DNA of 64,000 bases from Neorhizobium sp. SHOUNA12A (lineage in GTDB: Bacteria; Pseudomonadota; Alphaproteobacteria; Rhizobiales; Rhizobiaceae): the NCBI RefSeq assembly GCF_023006505.1, contig NZ_JALBGV010000013.1:39821-103820 (forward strand), given 5' to 3'. The notes beneath the pieces are model-generated. The model did no database searches, was not told where the DNA came from, and saw only the letters and a list, made by a program, of their open reading frames with translations. Shown in pieces: positions 8,175 through 18,802 of this stretch (the stretch's first letter is position 1; each line of letters starts with the position of its first letter). The translations under genes and the position numbers were made by a program.

Positions 8175-10034
8175 TCAGACGCGTTCGAGCACGTAGGTGC
8201 CGGGCGCATCGGCAATCGCATTGAGCGCCTTGCCGCCGGGCTTGCGGGCCGGCATGCGCTCGTCGTCCTTTGCCTCGACCCAGGCATGCCAGTGCGGCCA
8301 CCAGGATCCCTTGTTTTCCTCGGCACCTGTAAGCCAGTCTTCGTATTGGCCCTCGGCCTTGCCGCCGGTCCAGTACTGGTATTTCTGCTTGTCGGGCGGG
8401 TTGACGACGCCGGCGATATGGCCCGAACCGGTCAGCACGAAATCCACTGGTCCGCCGAACAGCGAGGAGCCGAGGAAGACCGATTTCGGCGGCGCGATAT
8501 GGTCTTCCCGGGTGGCGAGATTGTAGACCGGAATCTTGATGTCCTTGAGCGAGATCGTCTTGCCGGCGAGCTTCATCTCGCCCTTGCTGAGCGTGTTGTC
8601 GAGATAGCAGTTGCGCAGGTAATAGGCGTGGTTGGCAGCCGCCATCCGTGTGCTGTCGGAATTCCAGTAGAGCAGGTCGAAGGGCATCGGTTCCTTGCCC
8701 TTGAGGTAGTTGCTGACGACGTAGGGCCAGATCAGTTCCGAGGCGCGCAGCATGTTGAAGGCGGTGGCCATCTTCGAACCGTCGAGATAGCCGACCGCAT
8801 TCATCTGCTTTTCCATCGCCGCGATCTGTTCCTCGTCGACGAACACCTTGAGATCGCCCGCATGGGTGAAATCCACCTGGGTGGTGAGGAAGGTCGCCGA
8901 TGCGATGCGGCTGTTCTTCTTCTGTGCGTGATAAGCAAGCGTTGCGGCAAGCAGCGTTCCGCCGACGCAATAACCGATCGCATTGACCTGGCGTTCGCCG
9001 GTAGCCTTCTCGACCGTGGTCAGCGCGAAGTCGATCCCTTCGCGCATGTAGGATTCCCAGTCCTTCTTCGCATGGCGTTCATCCGGATTGACCCAGGAGA
9101 TCACGAAGACCGTATGGCCCTGGTCGACGCACCACTTGATGAAGCTCTTCTGAGGGTTGAGGTCGAGAATGTAGAACTTGTTGATCCACGGCGGGCAGAT
9201 GAGGAGAGGGCGCTTCAGCACCGTTTCCGTCGAGGGTTCGTACTGGATGACCTCGCAGACCTCGCTCTGGGCGATCACCTTGCCCGGCGTCAGCGCCATG
9301 TTGCGGCCGATCGCGAACTTGGTCGCGTCGGTATGGCGCAGTCTCAGGTCGCCACCTCCGGCCGCGATGTCCTCTGCGAACATCTTCATGCCGGCCACCA
9401 GGTTGGCACCGTTGCTGGCGACCGTCTCGCGATACACCTCCGGATTGGTGAGAGCGAAATTGGCCGGCGAAAGGGCGGCCGTCACCTGCTTCACGTAGAA
9501 GGCAGCCTTGTGGCGGGTGTGCTCGTCGAGCCCTTCGGCTTCGTTGACCAGCTTGTCCGCCCAGGAGGCGGTAACGAGGTAGAGCTGCCGGAGGAGGGCG
9601 AAGAAAGGGTTCTTCATCCAGTCATCGTCGGCGAAACGTTTGTCTTTCGGCAGGGTGTCGGCTTCGGGGGCGACTGGCTGGCCAGAGAATTGGCCCGAAA
9701 ACTGATTGAGAGTGCGTGTCCAGATACCGATATAGCTGGAGAACAGCAGGGTCTGCGCCTCGAGCGTCCGCTTCGGATCCGAAATCCAGTATTCCGTGAC
9801 CTTGGAAAGGGTCTTCACGAGGTCTGTCACCGGGTCCGCGACCGAATCGCCGACCTCGCCGCGTTCGCGGGGGCCGAGCCATTCCGATGCCGCCTTGCCC
9901 AGGTTTTCGAGCGCCCTGGCGAAGTTCATGGCGAGCGCCTGCGGGTCCTTGACCACATAGGCCTCGACCGATTTGGGGTCGAATCCCGGAAATTCCTGTC
10001 CGGCCCGCCCGTTATCCTCGGTCTTTTCCGCCAC
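8175..10034 (-). CDS. phaC: Class I poly(3-hydroxyalkanoate) polymerase
   Basis: A 619-residue PHA synthase that polymerises (R)-3-hydroxyacyl-CoA, usually 3-hydroxybutyryl-CoA, on the surface of storage granules. It has the PhaC N-terminal domain, then an alpha/beta-hydrolase core with the lipase-like box G-Y-C-V-G-G near residue 354 (catalytic Cys), Asp in R-E-D-H near 510, and His in G-S-G-H-I-A-G near 539. I chose the GTG at 10032-10034 because GGGGAGG lies about six bases upstream. A GTG five codons earlier would overlap that ribosome site. No phaA, phaB or phaR lies nearby, but a phasin is found at 30494. Confidence 0.93.
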   Translation of the reverse strand: MAEKTEDNGRAGQEFPGFDPKSVEAYVVKDPQALAMNFARALENLGKAASEWLGPRERGEVGDSVADPVTDLVKTLSKVTEYWISDPKRTLEAQTLLFSSYIGIWTRTLNQFSGQFSGQPVAPEADTLPKDKRFADDDWMKNPFFALLRQLYLVTASWADKLVNEAEGLDEHTRHKAAFYVKQVTAALSPANFALTNPEVYRETVASNGANLVAGMKMFAEDIAAGGGDLRLRHTDATKFAIGRNMALTPGKVIAQSEVCEVIQYEPSTETVLKRPLLICPPWINKFYILDLNPQKSFIKWCVDQGHTVFVISWVNPDERHAKKDWESYMREGIDFALTTVEKATGERQVNAIGYCVGGTLLAATLAYHAQKKNSRIASATFLTTQVDFTHAGDLKVFVDEEQIAAMEKQMNAVGYLDGSKMATAFNMLRASELIWPYVVSNYLKGKEPMPFDLLYWNSDSTRMAAANHAYYLRNCYLDNTLSKGEMKLAGKTISLKDIKIPVYNLATREDHIAPPKSVFLGSSLFGGPVDFVLTGSGHIAGVVNPPDKQKYQYWTGGKAEGQYEDWLTGAEENKGSWWPHWHAWVEAKDDERMPARKPGGKALNAIADAPGTYVLERV

Positions 10035-10063
10035 GCACGGCCTCCCCACAGTTTGTTAGTTGT

Positions 10064-10093
10064 TTTCGTTTGTACATTGTGCCTGAAAGCGAA
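10064..10093 (-). promoter_or_regulatory. Possible promoter of phaC
   Basis: On the minus strand a TTGTAT element is followed 18 bp later by TACAAA, roughly 30-60 bp before the phaC start. Both boxes are partial matches to sigma-70 consensus. Prediction by eye only. Confidence 0.3.
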
Positions 10094-10157
10094 TACAAGT
10101 GCCAGCGATCGGCGCCTTCAGGTGCATTTGGCCGATGACGGAAACTGGGTTACGGAA

Positions 10158-10559
10158 ATGGAAAAACTGAGGCATCGGGTCGGCAGCTTACCGCTTTTCA
10201 TCGGTCTTGGCGCGCTCTCTCTGCTGGCCGGCTGCAACAGCAGCACCTTTGCTCTGGATGACGGTATTCCGAACACCGCACCGCCGGCCGTCGTCGTCCA
10301 AAGCAAGAACGCGCCGCCACCCGGTCCGGTCACCAAGCAGAACACCGGCGTCTATCCGAGCTTCGATCCGACGCTGCGCGCTGCGGCCGAGCAGATCGAG
10401 GACGAGGATTACAACAAGAGCGAGCCGCGCCTTGCATCGCTCGCCCGCCTGCGCAGATCCGGTTCGATCTCCGAAGCCGAATATCAGCGCCGGGTCGCCG
10501 AATACCGCAAGCTTGCCGCTGAGCACGGCAAGGACGCATTGGCGCATATCGCCAAGTAG
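10158..10559 (+). CDS. Putative lipoprotein, unknown function
   Basis: A 133-residue predicted lipoprotein. Residues 1-25 form a signal peptide with basic residues (K, R, H, R) and a hydrophobic core ending in the lipobox L-L-A-G-C, so Cys26 would be lipidated. A proline-rich linker follows, then a charged, probably helical domain from about 65 to the end with a short R-L-R-R-S-G-S-I-S-E-A-E-Y segment. That segment resembles the short C-terminal oligomerisation motif (SHOCT-like) found in many small bacterial proteins. The gene is divergent from phaC. Function unknown. Confidence 0.75.
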   Translation: MEKLRHRVGSLPLFIGLGALSLLAGCNSSTFALDDGIPNTAPPAVVVQSKNAPPPGPVTKQNTGVYPSFDPTLRAAAEQIEDEDYNKSEPRLASLARLRRSGSISEAEYQRRVAEYRKLAAEHGKDALAHIAK

Positions 10560-10721
10560 CCCATATCGCCAAGTCGTCCGGGCAAACCAAGTCATCCGGG
10601 CCAGCCGATATCGGCAATTAGCACTTGCGTTTCGGCGCTTTTGGTCGCAAAGCAAAAAATCGCCAATCATGCGACACCGGCGCGTCGCGTCTGACGCTGC
10701 GCGCCTTCCACGGGGAGAAAG

Positions 10722-11939
10722 ATGGAAGAGTTTCATAAAGTCCGACGCCTGCCGCCATACGTCTTCGAACAGGTTAACCGTTTGAAGGCCAGCGCGCGAG
10801 CGGGTGGCGCGGACATTATCGATCTCGGCATGGGCAATCCCGACCTTCCGACCCCGAAGGCGATCGTCGACAAGCTGTGCGAAGTGGTCCAGGACCCGCG
10901 CACCCACCGTTATTCGTCATCCAAGGGTATTCCCGGCCTTCGCCGTGCCCAGGCTGCCTATTATGCCCGCCGTTTCGGCGTGAAGCTCAACCCGGATACC
11001 CAGGTCGTTGCGACGCTTGGCTCCAAGGAAGGCTTCGCCAATATGGCGCAGGCGATCACAGCACCGGGCGACGTCATCCTCTGCCCCAACCCGACCTATC
11101 CGATCCACGCCTTCGGCTTCCTGATGGCCGGCGGCGTTATCCGCTCGATGTCGGTCGAGCCGGATGACAGCTTCTTTCCGCCGCTCGAACGCGCGGTAAA
11201 ACATTCGATCCCGAAGCCGCTGGCGCTGATCCTCAACTATCCGTCCAACCCGACGGCGCATGTCGCCTCGCTGGACTTCTATAAGGAAGTGGTGAGCTTC
11301 GCGAAGAAGCACGACATCATCGTGCTGTCGGACCTTGCCTATTCGGAGATCTATTTCGACGGCGAACCGCCACCGTCCGTGCTGCAGGTGCCCGGCGCGA
11401 TGGATATCGCCGTCGAGTTCACCTCGATGTCGAAGACCTTTTCCATGCCCGGCTGGCGCATCGGCTTTGCGGTCGGCAACGAACGGCTGATCTCGGCGCT
11501 GACCCGCGTCAAGTCCTACCTCGACTACGGCGCCTTCACGCCGATCCAGGTGGCCGCGACCCATGCCCTCAACGGCGATGGCTCCGACATCGCCGAAGTC
11601 CGCAACGTTTACAAGCGCCGCCGCGACGTGATGGTCGACTCTTTCGGCAAGGCCGGTTTCGAAGTGCCGCCGCCGGCAGCCACCATGTTCGCCTGGGCCA
11701 AGATCCCGGAAAAGTTCCGCCACCTCGGCAGCCTCGAATTCTCCAAGCTGCTGGTCGAGAAGGCGGACGTCGCGGTTGCACCGGGCATCGGTTTCGGCGA
11801 GATGGGCGACGACTATGTTCGTCTGGCGCTGGTCGAGAACGAACACCGCATCCGTCAGGCGGCCCGCAACATCAAGAAGTTCCTGTCGACGGCCGACGAG
11901 ACGATGCACAACGTCATCTCGCTCAACACGCGCCGCTGA
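10722..11939 (+). CDS. Class I/II aminotransferase, AlaC-like (alanine transaminase)
   Basis: A 405-residue fold-type I PLP aminotransferase. It closely resembles E. coli AlaC in its start (F-x-x-V-x-R-L-P-P-Y-V-F) and in D-L-G-M-G-N-P-D-L-P-T-P near residue 28. The PLP lysine is about residue 238 in S-M-S-K-T-F-S-M-P-G-W-R, and the conserved arginine that binds the substrate carboxylate lies near the C-terminus. It would interconvert alanine and pyruvate with 2-oxoglutarate/glutamate; related enzymes act on other amino acids. A GGGGAGA ribosome site precedes the ATG. It lies 63 bp upstream of hom and is probably co-transcribed. Confidence 0.9.
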   Translation: MEEFHKVRRLPPYVFEQVNRLKASARAGGADIIDLGMGNPDLPTPKAIVDKLCEVVQDPRTHRYSSSKGIPGLRRAQAAYYARRFGVKLNPDTQVVATLGSKEGFANMAQAITAPGDVILCPNPTYPIHAFGFLMAGGVIRSMSVEPDDSFFPPLERAVKHSIPKPLALILNYPSNPTAHVASLDFYKEVVSFAKKHDIIVLSDLAYSEIYFDGEPPPSVLQVPGAMDIAVEFTSMSKTFSMPGWRIGFAVGNERLISALTRVKSYLDYGAFTPIQVAATHALNGDGSDIAEVRNVYKRRRDVMVDSFGKAGFEVPPPAATMFAWAKIPEKFRHLGSLEFSKLLVEKADVAVAPGIGFGEMGDDYVRLALVENEHRIRQAARNIKKFLSTADETMHNVISLNTRR

Positions 11940-12002
11940 TCGGACCAGCATTTCCGGCGGCCCGCGTGGGCCGCCACCTCCCAGGCAATCAGGAAGAATA
12001 GC

Positions 12003-13325
<1,323 letters not shown>

Positions 13326-13825
13326 GAAAGCGGATCGCTTCGAAAAGCCGGCGCTGCTGTTTCCTGTGGGTAACGCCGGAACTTTTCGAGAACATCTTCG
13401 AAAACAAGGGCCGCAAAGGCTCTCGGACTGGCCGCTCGGAGGCCTCTAGACGTAAATTGCCAATGGCAATCACCGTCGAGGAGGCACTTGCGCGATCGCC
13501 ATGAATACGCGGGCCGTGAAGACGCGAAACTTGAACACGCGGAACAAGGGATACCGGCTGCGGCTCGGTGGAGCCTGCCCCAAACCACATGGCTCGCCGC
13601 CCACCCATCGCATCCACGCCAACGATCAGCCGGGCGGAGACGAGTTTGCAGGACGGCGCAGTTTCGCTTTCCTGCTGGTGTTCTTCGCCGCCGCGGCCGG
13701 TATCAGCGGCTCGGCATTCATCTGGTCGATGCTGTGATCGGCCGGTTTCCGAAAGATGGCCCGATCCGCCCGGTGATCCCGTCAAATCGATTCCTCTTGC
13801 TCCCGCGATACGCTAGAAGCGCTCC
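13326..13825. other. 500-bp spacer between hom and recJ
   Basis: This stretch has no confidently recognised gene. It contains one 78-codon open frame at 13501-13737, listed separately, and otherwise no tRNA, clear terminator or repeat that I can see. From memory, several Rhizobiales carry the class II fructose-bisphosphatase gene glpX between hom and recJ. No trace of that enzyme is present here in any frame. Confidence 0.5.
13501..13737 (+). CDS. Small hypothetical protein with one C-terminal membrane segment
   Basis: A possible 78-residue protein. The first 50 residues are polar and basic, and residues 54-76 form a strongly hydrophobic stretch with F-L-L-V-F-F-A-A-A-A-G-I-S-G followed by the stop, as in a tail-anchored or single-pass protein. 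A GAGGAGG lies upstream, but about 17 bases from the ATG, which is too far to be convincing. I do not recognise it, and it may be chance. Confidence 0.3.
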   Translation: MNTRAVKTRNLNTRNKGYRLRLGGACPKPHGSPPTHRIHANDQPGGDEFAGRRSFAFLLVFFAAAAGISGSAFIWSML

Positions 13826-15658
13826 ATGACCAGAATTTTCTCCGCGCTTTCGTCGACAGTGGAAACGGTTGATCCCGTCCCGCGCGCATTTCTCGGCGTC
13901 GAACGCTCCGCGGGCGACCAGCGCTGGGTGTCGCGCCTCGATCAGGCGGCCCAGAACCGGGCGCTGGCGATTGCCCAGATCCATGGCATACCCGATCTCG
14001 TCGCCCGGGTGCTCGCCGGCCGCGGCGTTATGCTCGACGATGCTCCCGCCTTCCTCGACCCGACCATCCGCTCGCTGATGCCGGATCCTTATACGCTCAC
14101 CGATTGCGAAAAGGCGGTGCTGAGGCTCGCCGCCGCGATCGCCCGGCAGGAGAAGGTGGCGATCTTCGGCGATTACGACGTCGACGGCGCATCCTCTTCG
14201 GCCTTGCTTTATCGGTTCCTCCGCCATTTCGGCGTCGAGGCGGAAATCTATATTCCTGACCGCATCTTCGAAGGCTACGGCCCCAACCCGACGGCGATCC
14301 GCCAGTTGATCGCCAACGGCGCCAGCCTCATCGTTACCGTCGATTGCGGCTCCACCAGCCATGACGCGCTTGCCGCGGCGCGTGACGAGGGCTGCGACGT
14401 CGTGGTCATCGACCACCACCAACTCGGCCACGAGCTGCCGCCATGCCTGGCGCTCGTCAACCCGAACCGCGAGGACGACCTCTCCGGCCAGGGCCATCTC
14501 TGCGCCGCCGGCGTTGTCTTCCTGGTACTGGTCGCCGCTGCGCGCCACATGCGGCAAATCGGCGATCCGCGCGCCGGATCGCTCGACCTGCTCGCCTGGC
14601 TCGACATCGTCGCGCTGGCGACCGTCTGCGACGTGGTGCCGCTGAAGGGTCTCAATCGCGCCTACGTGGTCAAGGGCCTGCTTGCCGCCCGCCATATGGG
14701 CAATGCCGGGCTTTCGGCGCTGTTCCGCAAGGCGGGGCTTGGCGGCCCGGTGACGCCCTATCATTTCGGCTTCCTGATCGGCCCGCGCATCAATGCCGGC
14801 GGACGCATCGGCGATGCGGCACTCGGCAGCCGACTGCTGACGCTGGAAGACCCGATCGAAGCCGAGGTGATCGCCGCTCGGCTGGACGAACTCAACCGCG
14901 AGCGCCAAGCCATGGAAGCCGCCATGCTTGCCGAGGCGGAAGCCGAAGTGCTGGCCGAATACGGCAACGGCGAGGGAGCAAACGTCATCGTCACGGCGCG
15001 TGACAAATGGCATCCCGGCATCGTCGGGCTGATCGCGGCGCGGCTGAAGGAAAAATTCAAGCGGCCAGCCTTCGCGATCGCTTTCGATCCATCTGGCAGG
15101 GGCACCGGGTCCGGCCGCTCGATCAACGGTTTCGACATGGGCCGCATGGTCCGAGCGGCGGTGGATTCAGGTTTGCTCGTCAAGGGTGGCGGCCATGCCA
15201 TGGCGGCGGGGCTGACGGTCGAGCGCAGCAATCTCGGCCGCCTGCGGGCCTTCTTCGAGGAGATGGCGGGCGAGGGCGTGCCGGCGCTGGTCGCCAATCA
15301 TGTGCTGAAGATCGACGGTGCGCTTTCGGCTTCCGGTGCGACGCTCGAACTTTTCGACCAGCTCGAACAGGCCGGCCCTTATGGTTCGGGCCATTCACAG
15401 CCTGTCTTTGCCATCCCCGCGCACCGGCTGAAGGATGCCCGCCTAGTCGGGACCGCGCATATCAAGGTGACGCTGGAGGCGGCCGACGGCTCCCGGCTCG
15501 AAGGGATAGCCTTCCGGGCCGCCGAAACGCCGCTCGGCAATATGCTGCTCAATTCCCGGGGCGCGCAGATCCACGCCGCCGGCTGCCTCAGCGCCGACCA
15601 ATGGCAGGGCACGCGCCGCATGCAGCTCCGCCTGCTCGACGCCGTGAAGGCGCCGTAA
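13826..15658 (+). CDS. recJ: Single-stranded-DNA-specific exonuclease RecJ
   Basis: A 610-residue 5'-3' single-strand DNA exonuclease used in recombination, mismatch and base-excision repair. The DHH domain has D-Y-D-V-D-G-A near residue 115 and V-V-V-I-D-H-H-Q near 194, followed by N-P-N-R-E-D-D. The DHHA1 domain carries G-S-G-R-S near 430 and G-G-H-A-M-A-A-G near 455. The length is normal for the family. It ends just before two tRNA-Glu genes on the opposite strand. Confidence 0.95.
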   Translation: MTRIFSALSSTVETVDPVPRAFLGVERSAGDQRWVSRLDQAAQNRALAIAQIHGIPDLVARVLAGRGVMLDDAPAFLDPTIRSLMPDPYTLTDCEKAVLRLAAAIARQEKVAIFGDYDVDGASSSALLYRFLRHFGVEAEIYIPDRIFEGYGPNPTAIRQLIANGASLIVTVDCGSTSHDALAAARDEGCDVVVIDHHQLGHELPPCLALVNPNREDDLSGQGHLCAAGVVFLVLVAAARHMRQIGDPRAGSLDLLAWLDIVALATVCDVVPLKGLNRAYVVKGLLAARHMGNAGLSALFRKAGLGGPVTPYHFGFLIGPRINAGGRIGDAALGSRLLTLEDPIEAEVIAARLDELNRERQAMEAAMLAEAEAEVLAEYGNGEGANVIVTARDKWHPGIVGLIAARLKEKFKRPAFAIAFDPSGRGTGSGRSINGFDMGRMVRAAVDSGLLVKGGGHAMAAGLTVERSNLGRLRAFFEEMAGEGVPALVANHVLKIDGALSASGATLELFDQLEQAGPYGSGHSQPVFAIPAHRLKDARLVGTAHIKVTLEAADGSRLEGIAFRAAETPLGNMLLNSRGAQIHAAGCLSADQWQGTRRMQLRLLDAVKAP

Positions 15659-15710
15659 GAAAGCGGGTCGATTTTTTTGGGATGGGATCCGCTTTGGCGC
15701 AGAGAAGAAG

Positions 15711-15785
15711 TGGCACGCCCTAGGGGAGTCGAACCCCTCTTCCCAGAATGAAAATCTGGTGTCCTAACCGATAGACGAAGGGCGC
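15711..15785 (-). tRNA. tRNA-Glu (anticodon TTC), copy 1
   Basis: Read on the minus strand, the 75 nt begin GCGCCCTTCGTC and end GTGCCA with the CCA encoded. The anticodon stem CCAGA/TCTGG encloses the loop TTTTCAT, giving anticodon TTC for glutamate. The acceptor stem pairs with one G-U at the end, and the T arm contains GGTTCGACT. It is one of two identical copies in tandem. Confidence 0.95.
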
Positions 15786-15805
15786 GTGCGCTTCGTGGTG
15801 GCGCC

Positions 15806-15834
15806 CTTATAGTCAGGGCGTTTCTATCCCGCAA
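15806..15834 (-). promoter_or_regulatory. Promoter of tRNA-Glu copy 1
   Basis: On the minus strand TTGCGG is followed after exactly 17 bp by TATAAG, about 20 bp upstream of the tRNA 5' end. The same boxes and spacing recur in front of copy 2, which supports the call. Confidence 0.7.
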
Positions 15835-15945
15835 GCGCAAAATTGCATTTTCAGTCGCTTGCGAATGCAAAAAATTGCGCCGCTGCAAAACGACGTTCGA
15901 AAGCCGGATATGGGAATGAAAACAAAAGATTGGGGGAGGTGGAAG

Positions 15946-16020
15946 TGGCACGCCCTAGGGGAGTCGAACCCCTCTTCCCAGAATGAAAATCTGGTGTCCT
16001 AACCGATAGACGAAGGGCGC
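15946..16020 (-). tRNA. tRNA-Glu (anticodon TTC), copy 2
   Basis: This is identical over all 75 nt to the copy 160 bp downstream, with the same TTC anticodon loop and encoded CCA. It has its own promoter, so both copies are likely expressed. The order and orientation indicate tandem duplication. Confidence 0.95.
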
Positions 16021-16037
16021 CTGCGCTTCGTGGCGCT

Positions 16038-16066
16038 CTTATAGAGAGGGGATTTCTTTCCCGCAA
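16038..16066 (-). promoter_or_regulatory. Promoter of tRNA-Glu copy 2
   Basis: TTGCGG-17 bp-TATAAG on the minus strand, the same hexamers and spacing as for copy 1. The flank between promoter and tRNA is also similar but not identical. Confidence 0.7.
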
Positions 16067-16141
16067 GCGCCAAAGCCATCTTTTTTACAAAAAAATGACG
16101 GCCTTTTTGCTGCTGCCCACTCACGTGAAAAATGCGCTGAA

Positions 16142-16645
16142 TCAGCAGCTTAAAGGATTGCCCTGGGCGTCGGCCCCGCAGGCTGCAGCGTGCGTGGCCT
16201 GCGGCGTGCTGTAGACACTGGCGGTGGTGGCGTTGAAATTCCGCCTCGGCAGGTTGGCTGGAACCGGACCATCGCCGGATGGTGTGGCAGCGGCCATCGG
16301 CGGGTTTGATGAAAAGATCGTGCCGCTATCGGCGCGCACGCCGGTCGGCTGCGTCGCAAGGCCGGCGATCGAGGCTTGCTGAGGCTGTGCAGGCGCCGGC
16401 GGGAACGTATTTTCCGCAGTGGGCACAGCAGACGCCGCCGGTGTCTGGGCCTGCTGCGTCGAGCCCTTGGCAATCGCCGGATCGACATAACGGTTAGCGG
16501 CGGTGCCGCCGCCCTTGGCAAGGATGCCCCTGGCGCTCGCCGGTACCGTGGTGCGCGGCGCGGGCGTCGTGGCGTCAGCCGTCTTTTTCGTGGTGGTGCA
16601 GCCGCCGAGCATCAGCGCGGAAAGACAGGCGATCGCCAGCGTCAT
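16142..16645 (-). CDS. Putative lipoprotein, unknown function
   Basis: A 167-residue predicted lipoprotein if started at the ATG at 16645. A short hydrophobic signal ends in L-G-G-C and is followed by a low-complexity region rich in Thr, Ala and Pro. A TTG start 12 codons upstream (16681) would add basic residues to the signal peptide and is a real alternative. The C-terminus has two cysteines, in A-A-C-G-A and at the last residue. The composition suggests a flexible periplasmic or surface-tethered protein. I do not recognise a family. Confidence 0.6.
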   Translation of the reverse strand: MTLAIACLSALMLGGCTTTKKTADATTPAPRTTVPASARGILAKGGGTAANRYVDPAIAKGSTQQAQTPAASAVPTAENTFPPAPAQPQQASIAGLATQPTGVRADSGTIFSSNPPMAAATPSGDGPVPANLPRRNFNATTASVYSTPQATHAAACGADAQGNPLSC

Positions 16646-16864
16646 GCGGACATTCGAACAAGGGAAAGGCGTTTTCGGCAAGATGTGCCCCGTCAGCTCG
16701 TCTCGCGCACGTCATGTCGCGAATCATCGTGCTGGAGCATCTCGCGGAAGCGCGGCATGGGCAAGCCGGCCGGGGCAGGCGGGCCGTGACGAGGTTAGCC
16801 TGGGGCAAGGTTGGGGGAAGGAACGCGGCGGTTGCATAAAAAGAGGCCGCCGCGTTGAAAAATC

Positions 16865-17305
16865 CTACCAGCTGCCGATATTCGGTGCAGAAGCCCAGGG
16901 TTCGGCGACAGGCAGGTTGTCGCCTTTCTGGAGGAGTTCGATCGAAATGCCGTCCGGCGAGCGGATAAAAGCCATCCGGCCTTCGCGCGGCGGACGATTG
17001 ATGATGATGCCGTTGTCCGAAAGATGCTGGCAGAAATCGTAGATGTTATCGACCTCATAGGCGAGGTGACCGAAGTTGCGACCGCCGGTATAATTCTCGG
17101 TGTCCCAATTGTAGGTCAGCTCGACGCAGGGAGCGAGAACGTCCTTGGCGTCGCTGAGATCGTCGGGGGCCGCAAGAAAGACCAGCGTGAAGCGGCCCTT
17201 CTCGTTGTCGCTGCGACGAACTTCCTTGAGGCCGAAGACCGTCGTATAGAAATGAAGCGAGGCGTCCAGGTCTTTCACCCGGACCATGGTATGAAGATAA
17301 CGCAT
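16865..17305 (-). CDS. gloA: Lactoylglutathione lyase (glyoxalase I)
   Basis: A 146-residue enzyme that isomerises the methylglyoxal-glutathione hemithioacetal to S-lactoylglutathione. It consists of two beta-alpha-beta-beta-beta modules. Metal ligands of the family are visible: His in L-H-T-M-V-R-V, Glu in V-E-L-T-Y-N-W, His in F-G-H-L-A-Y-E-V and Glu in S-I-E-L-L-Q. I chose the ATG at 17305 because GGAGGGAGA lies about eight bases upstream; a longer frame has no such site. Nickel or zinc dependence cannot be decided by eye. Confidence 0.92.
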   Translation of the reverse strand: MRYLHTMVRVKDLDASLHFYTTVFGLKEVRRSDNEKGRFTLVFLAAPDDLSDAKDVLAPCVELTYNWDTENYTGGRNFGHLAYEVDNIYDFCQHLSDNGIIINRPPREGRMAFIRSPDGISIELLQKGDNLPVAEPWASAPNIGSW

Positions 17306-17529
17306 TATGGTGTCTCCCTCCGACAAGGCCAATCGCCGATGAACCCCTTATGTGGGTGCGCGTTGGATATGGCGCAGACGCCAGCCTCGAGCAAGCCACT
17401 CTAGATAGAGATGAAGGTGGATAAAGCCAAGGCAGGGACTTGCGCTAAATGGTTAGCAAGATGTTAATCTATCCTCTGAGAATCAGTTGATCGTCACGTC
17501 GTAACGCGTAATCGAGGGGCCGACAGGAT

Positions 17530-18108
17530 ATGGCAGACAGAATGTCATCGAAAGACGTTGGCAGTTTCGAAGAGCTTCCGGGCGAGCCGGTCGAGCTGAT
17601 CGAAATCACCGGCGTCGTCAAATGGTTCGATGTGGCGAAGGGGTTCGGCTTCATCGTTCCCGACAATGGCATGCAGGATGTGCTTCTGCACGTCACCTGC
17701 CTTCGTCGAGACGGATATCAGACCATTCTGGAAGGTACGCGCATCGTCGCGATGATCCAGAAGCGGGATCGTGGCTATCAGGCGTTCCGCATCCTCTCGA
17801 TGGATCAGTCCACCGCGGTCCACCCCTCGGATCTTCCACCGGTGCGCACCCACGTGCAGGTGACCGCGACCAGCGGCCTTGAACGGGCTCTGGTGAAGTG
17901 GTTCAACCGCACCAAGGGTTTCGGCTTCCTGACGCGCGGCGAGGGGACGGAAGACATCTTCGTGCATATGGAAACGCTGCGCCGCTTCGGCCTCACCGAG
18001 CTGCGTCCGGGTCAGGTCGTGCTGGTGCGTTTCGGGCCCGGTGACAAGGGTCTGATGGCGGCGGAAATCCATCCCGACAATCCAAATCCCGTGAGCCGGT
18101 CGCACTGA
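17530..18108 (+). CDS. Protein with two cold-shock domains
   Basis: A 192-residue protein with two CspA-type nucleic-acid-binding domains, at about residues 27-95 and 118-188. Each has the G-x-V-K-W-F start and an RNP1-like K-G-F-G-F motif (near 37 and 133), and the second has the RNP2-like D-I-F-V-H. Ordinary Csp proteins have a single domain of about 70 residues. Fused double-domain forms are known in alphaproteobacteria and are thought to be RNA chaperones or regulators. The stop overlaps the start of the DUF192 gene, so the two form a coupled operon. Confidence 0.92.
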   Translation: MADRMSSKDVGSFEELPGEPVELIEITGVVKWFDVAKGFGFIVPDNGMQDVLLHVTCLRRDGYQTILEGTRIVAMIQKRDRGYQAFRILSMDQSTAVHPSDLPPVRTHVQVTATSGLERALVKWFNRTKGFGFLTRGEGTEDIFVHMETLRRFGLTELRPGQVVLVRFGPGDKGLMAAEIHPDNPNPVSRSH

Positions 18109-18584
18109 TGCGTATCTCGTTTCCAGCATTCAAAAGCGCCCTTGCGGCGCTTTTTCTTATCTTGGCAGGCGGTGCGGTTGCGCAGGACGTGACCTTCCCG
18201 CGCGACGAGCTGTCGATCAAGACCGCCGCCGGCCAGACCTACAAGTTCACGATCGAACTCGCTTTCACCGATGCGCAGCGCGAGCGCGGACTGATGTACC
18301 GCAAGGTGATGGCGCCGGATGCCGGAATGCTGTTCGATTTCGGCACGCCGCGACCGGTCTCCATGTGGATGGAGAACACCATCCTTCCCCTCGACATGCT
18401 GTTCATCCAGGGCGACGGCACGATCTCGCATATCCGCGAGAACGCCGTGCCCTATGCGCGCGACATCATCGATTCGCACGGGCCGGTGAAATTCGTGCTG
18501 GAGCTCAATGCCGGCCGCTCGAAGGCGCTCGGGATAAAGGTGGGCGACAAGGTGATCAGCAAACGCATCGGCAATCAGTGGTAA
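18108..18584 (+). CDS. DUF192 family exported protein
   Basis: A 158-residue protein of the DUF192 family. An N-terminal signal peptide ends near residue 25 (G-G-A-V-A-Q), and the conserved core has R-x-x-G-L-M-Y-R-K near 64 and M-L-F-D-F near 78, then M-W-M-E-N-T-I-L-P-L-D-M-L-F and V-L-E-L-N-A-G. It is predicted to be periplasmic; the function is not known. The ATG overlaps the TGA of the double cold-shock gene. Confidence 0.88.
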   Translation: MRISFPAFKSALAALFLILAGGAVAQDVTFPRDELSIKTAAGQTYKFTIELAFTDAQRERGLMYRKVMAPDAGMLFDFGTPRPVSMWMENTILPLDMLFIQGDGTISHIRENAVPYARDIIDSHGPVKFVLELNAGRSKALGIKVGDKVISKRIGNQW

Positions 18585-18629
18585 TTTTCAAACTCTTGGC
18601 TTCAGAATGGCCAAGGGTCCATTTTGCAG

Positions 18630-18658
18630 TTGCGACACAAGGGGGAACCGTGTATCTC
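18630..18658 (+). promoter_or_regulatory. Promoter of tRNA-Pro
   Basis: TTGCGA followed after 17 bp by TATCTC, with the -10 box 17 bp upstream of the mature tRNA start. Good spacing; the -10 is a partial match. Confidence 0.55.
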
Positions 18659-18674
18659 GCAACCACCGTAGGAA

Positions 18675-18751
<77 letters not shown>

Positions 18752-18802
18752 TGCTTTTGGGTGAGGCTCCTTATCCGTTCCATTCCATGGAGCGTTACAG
18801 GA

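Noticed and set aside
17443..17457. Short inverted repeat GCTAA-5-TTAGC before the double cold-shock gene
   Set aside because: The arms are only 5 bp; a cold-shock leader element would need structural evidence I cannot obtain here.
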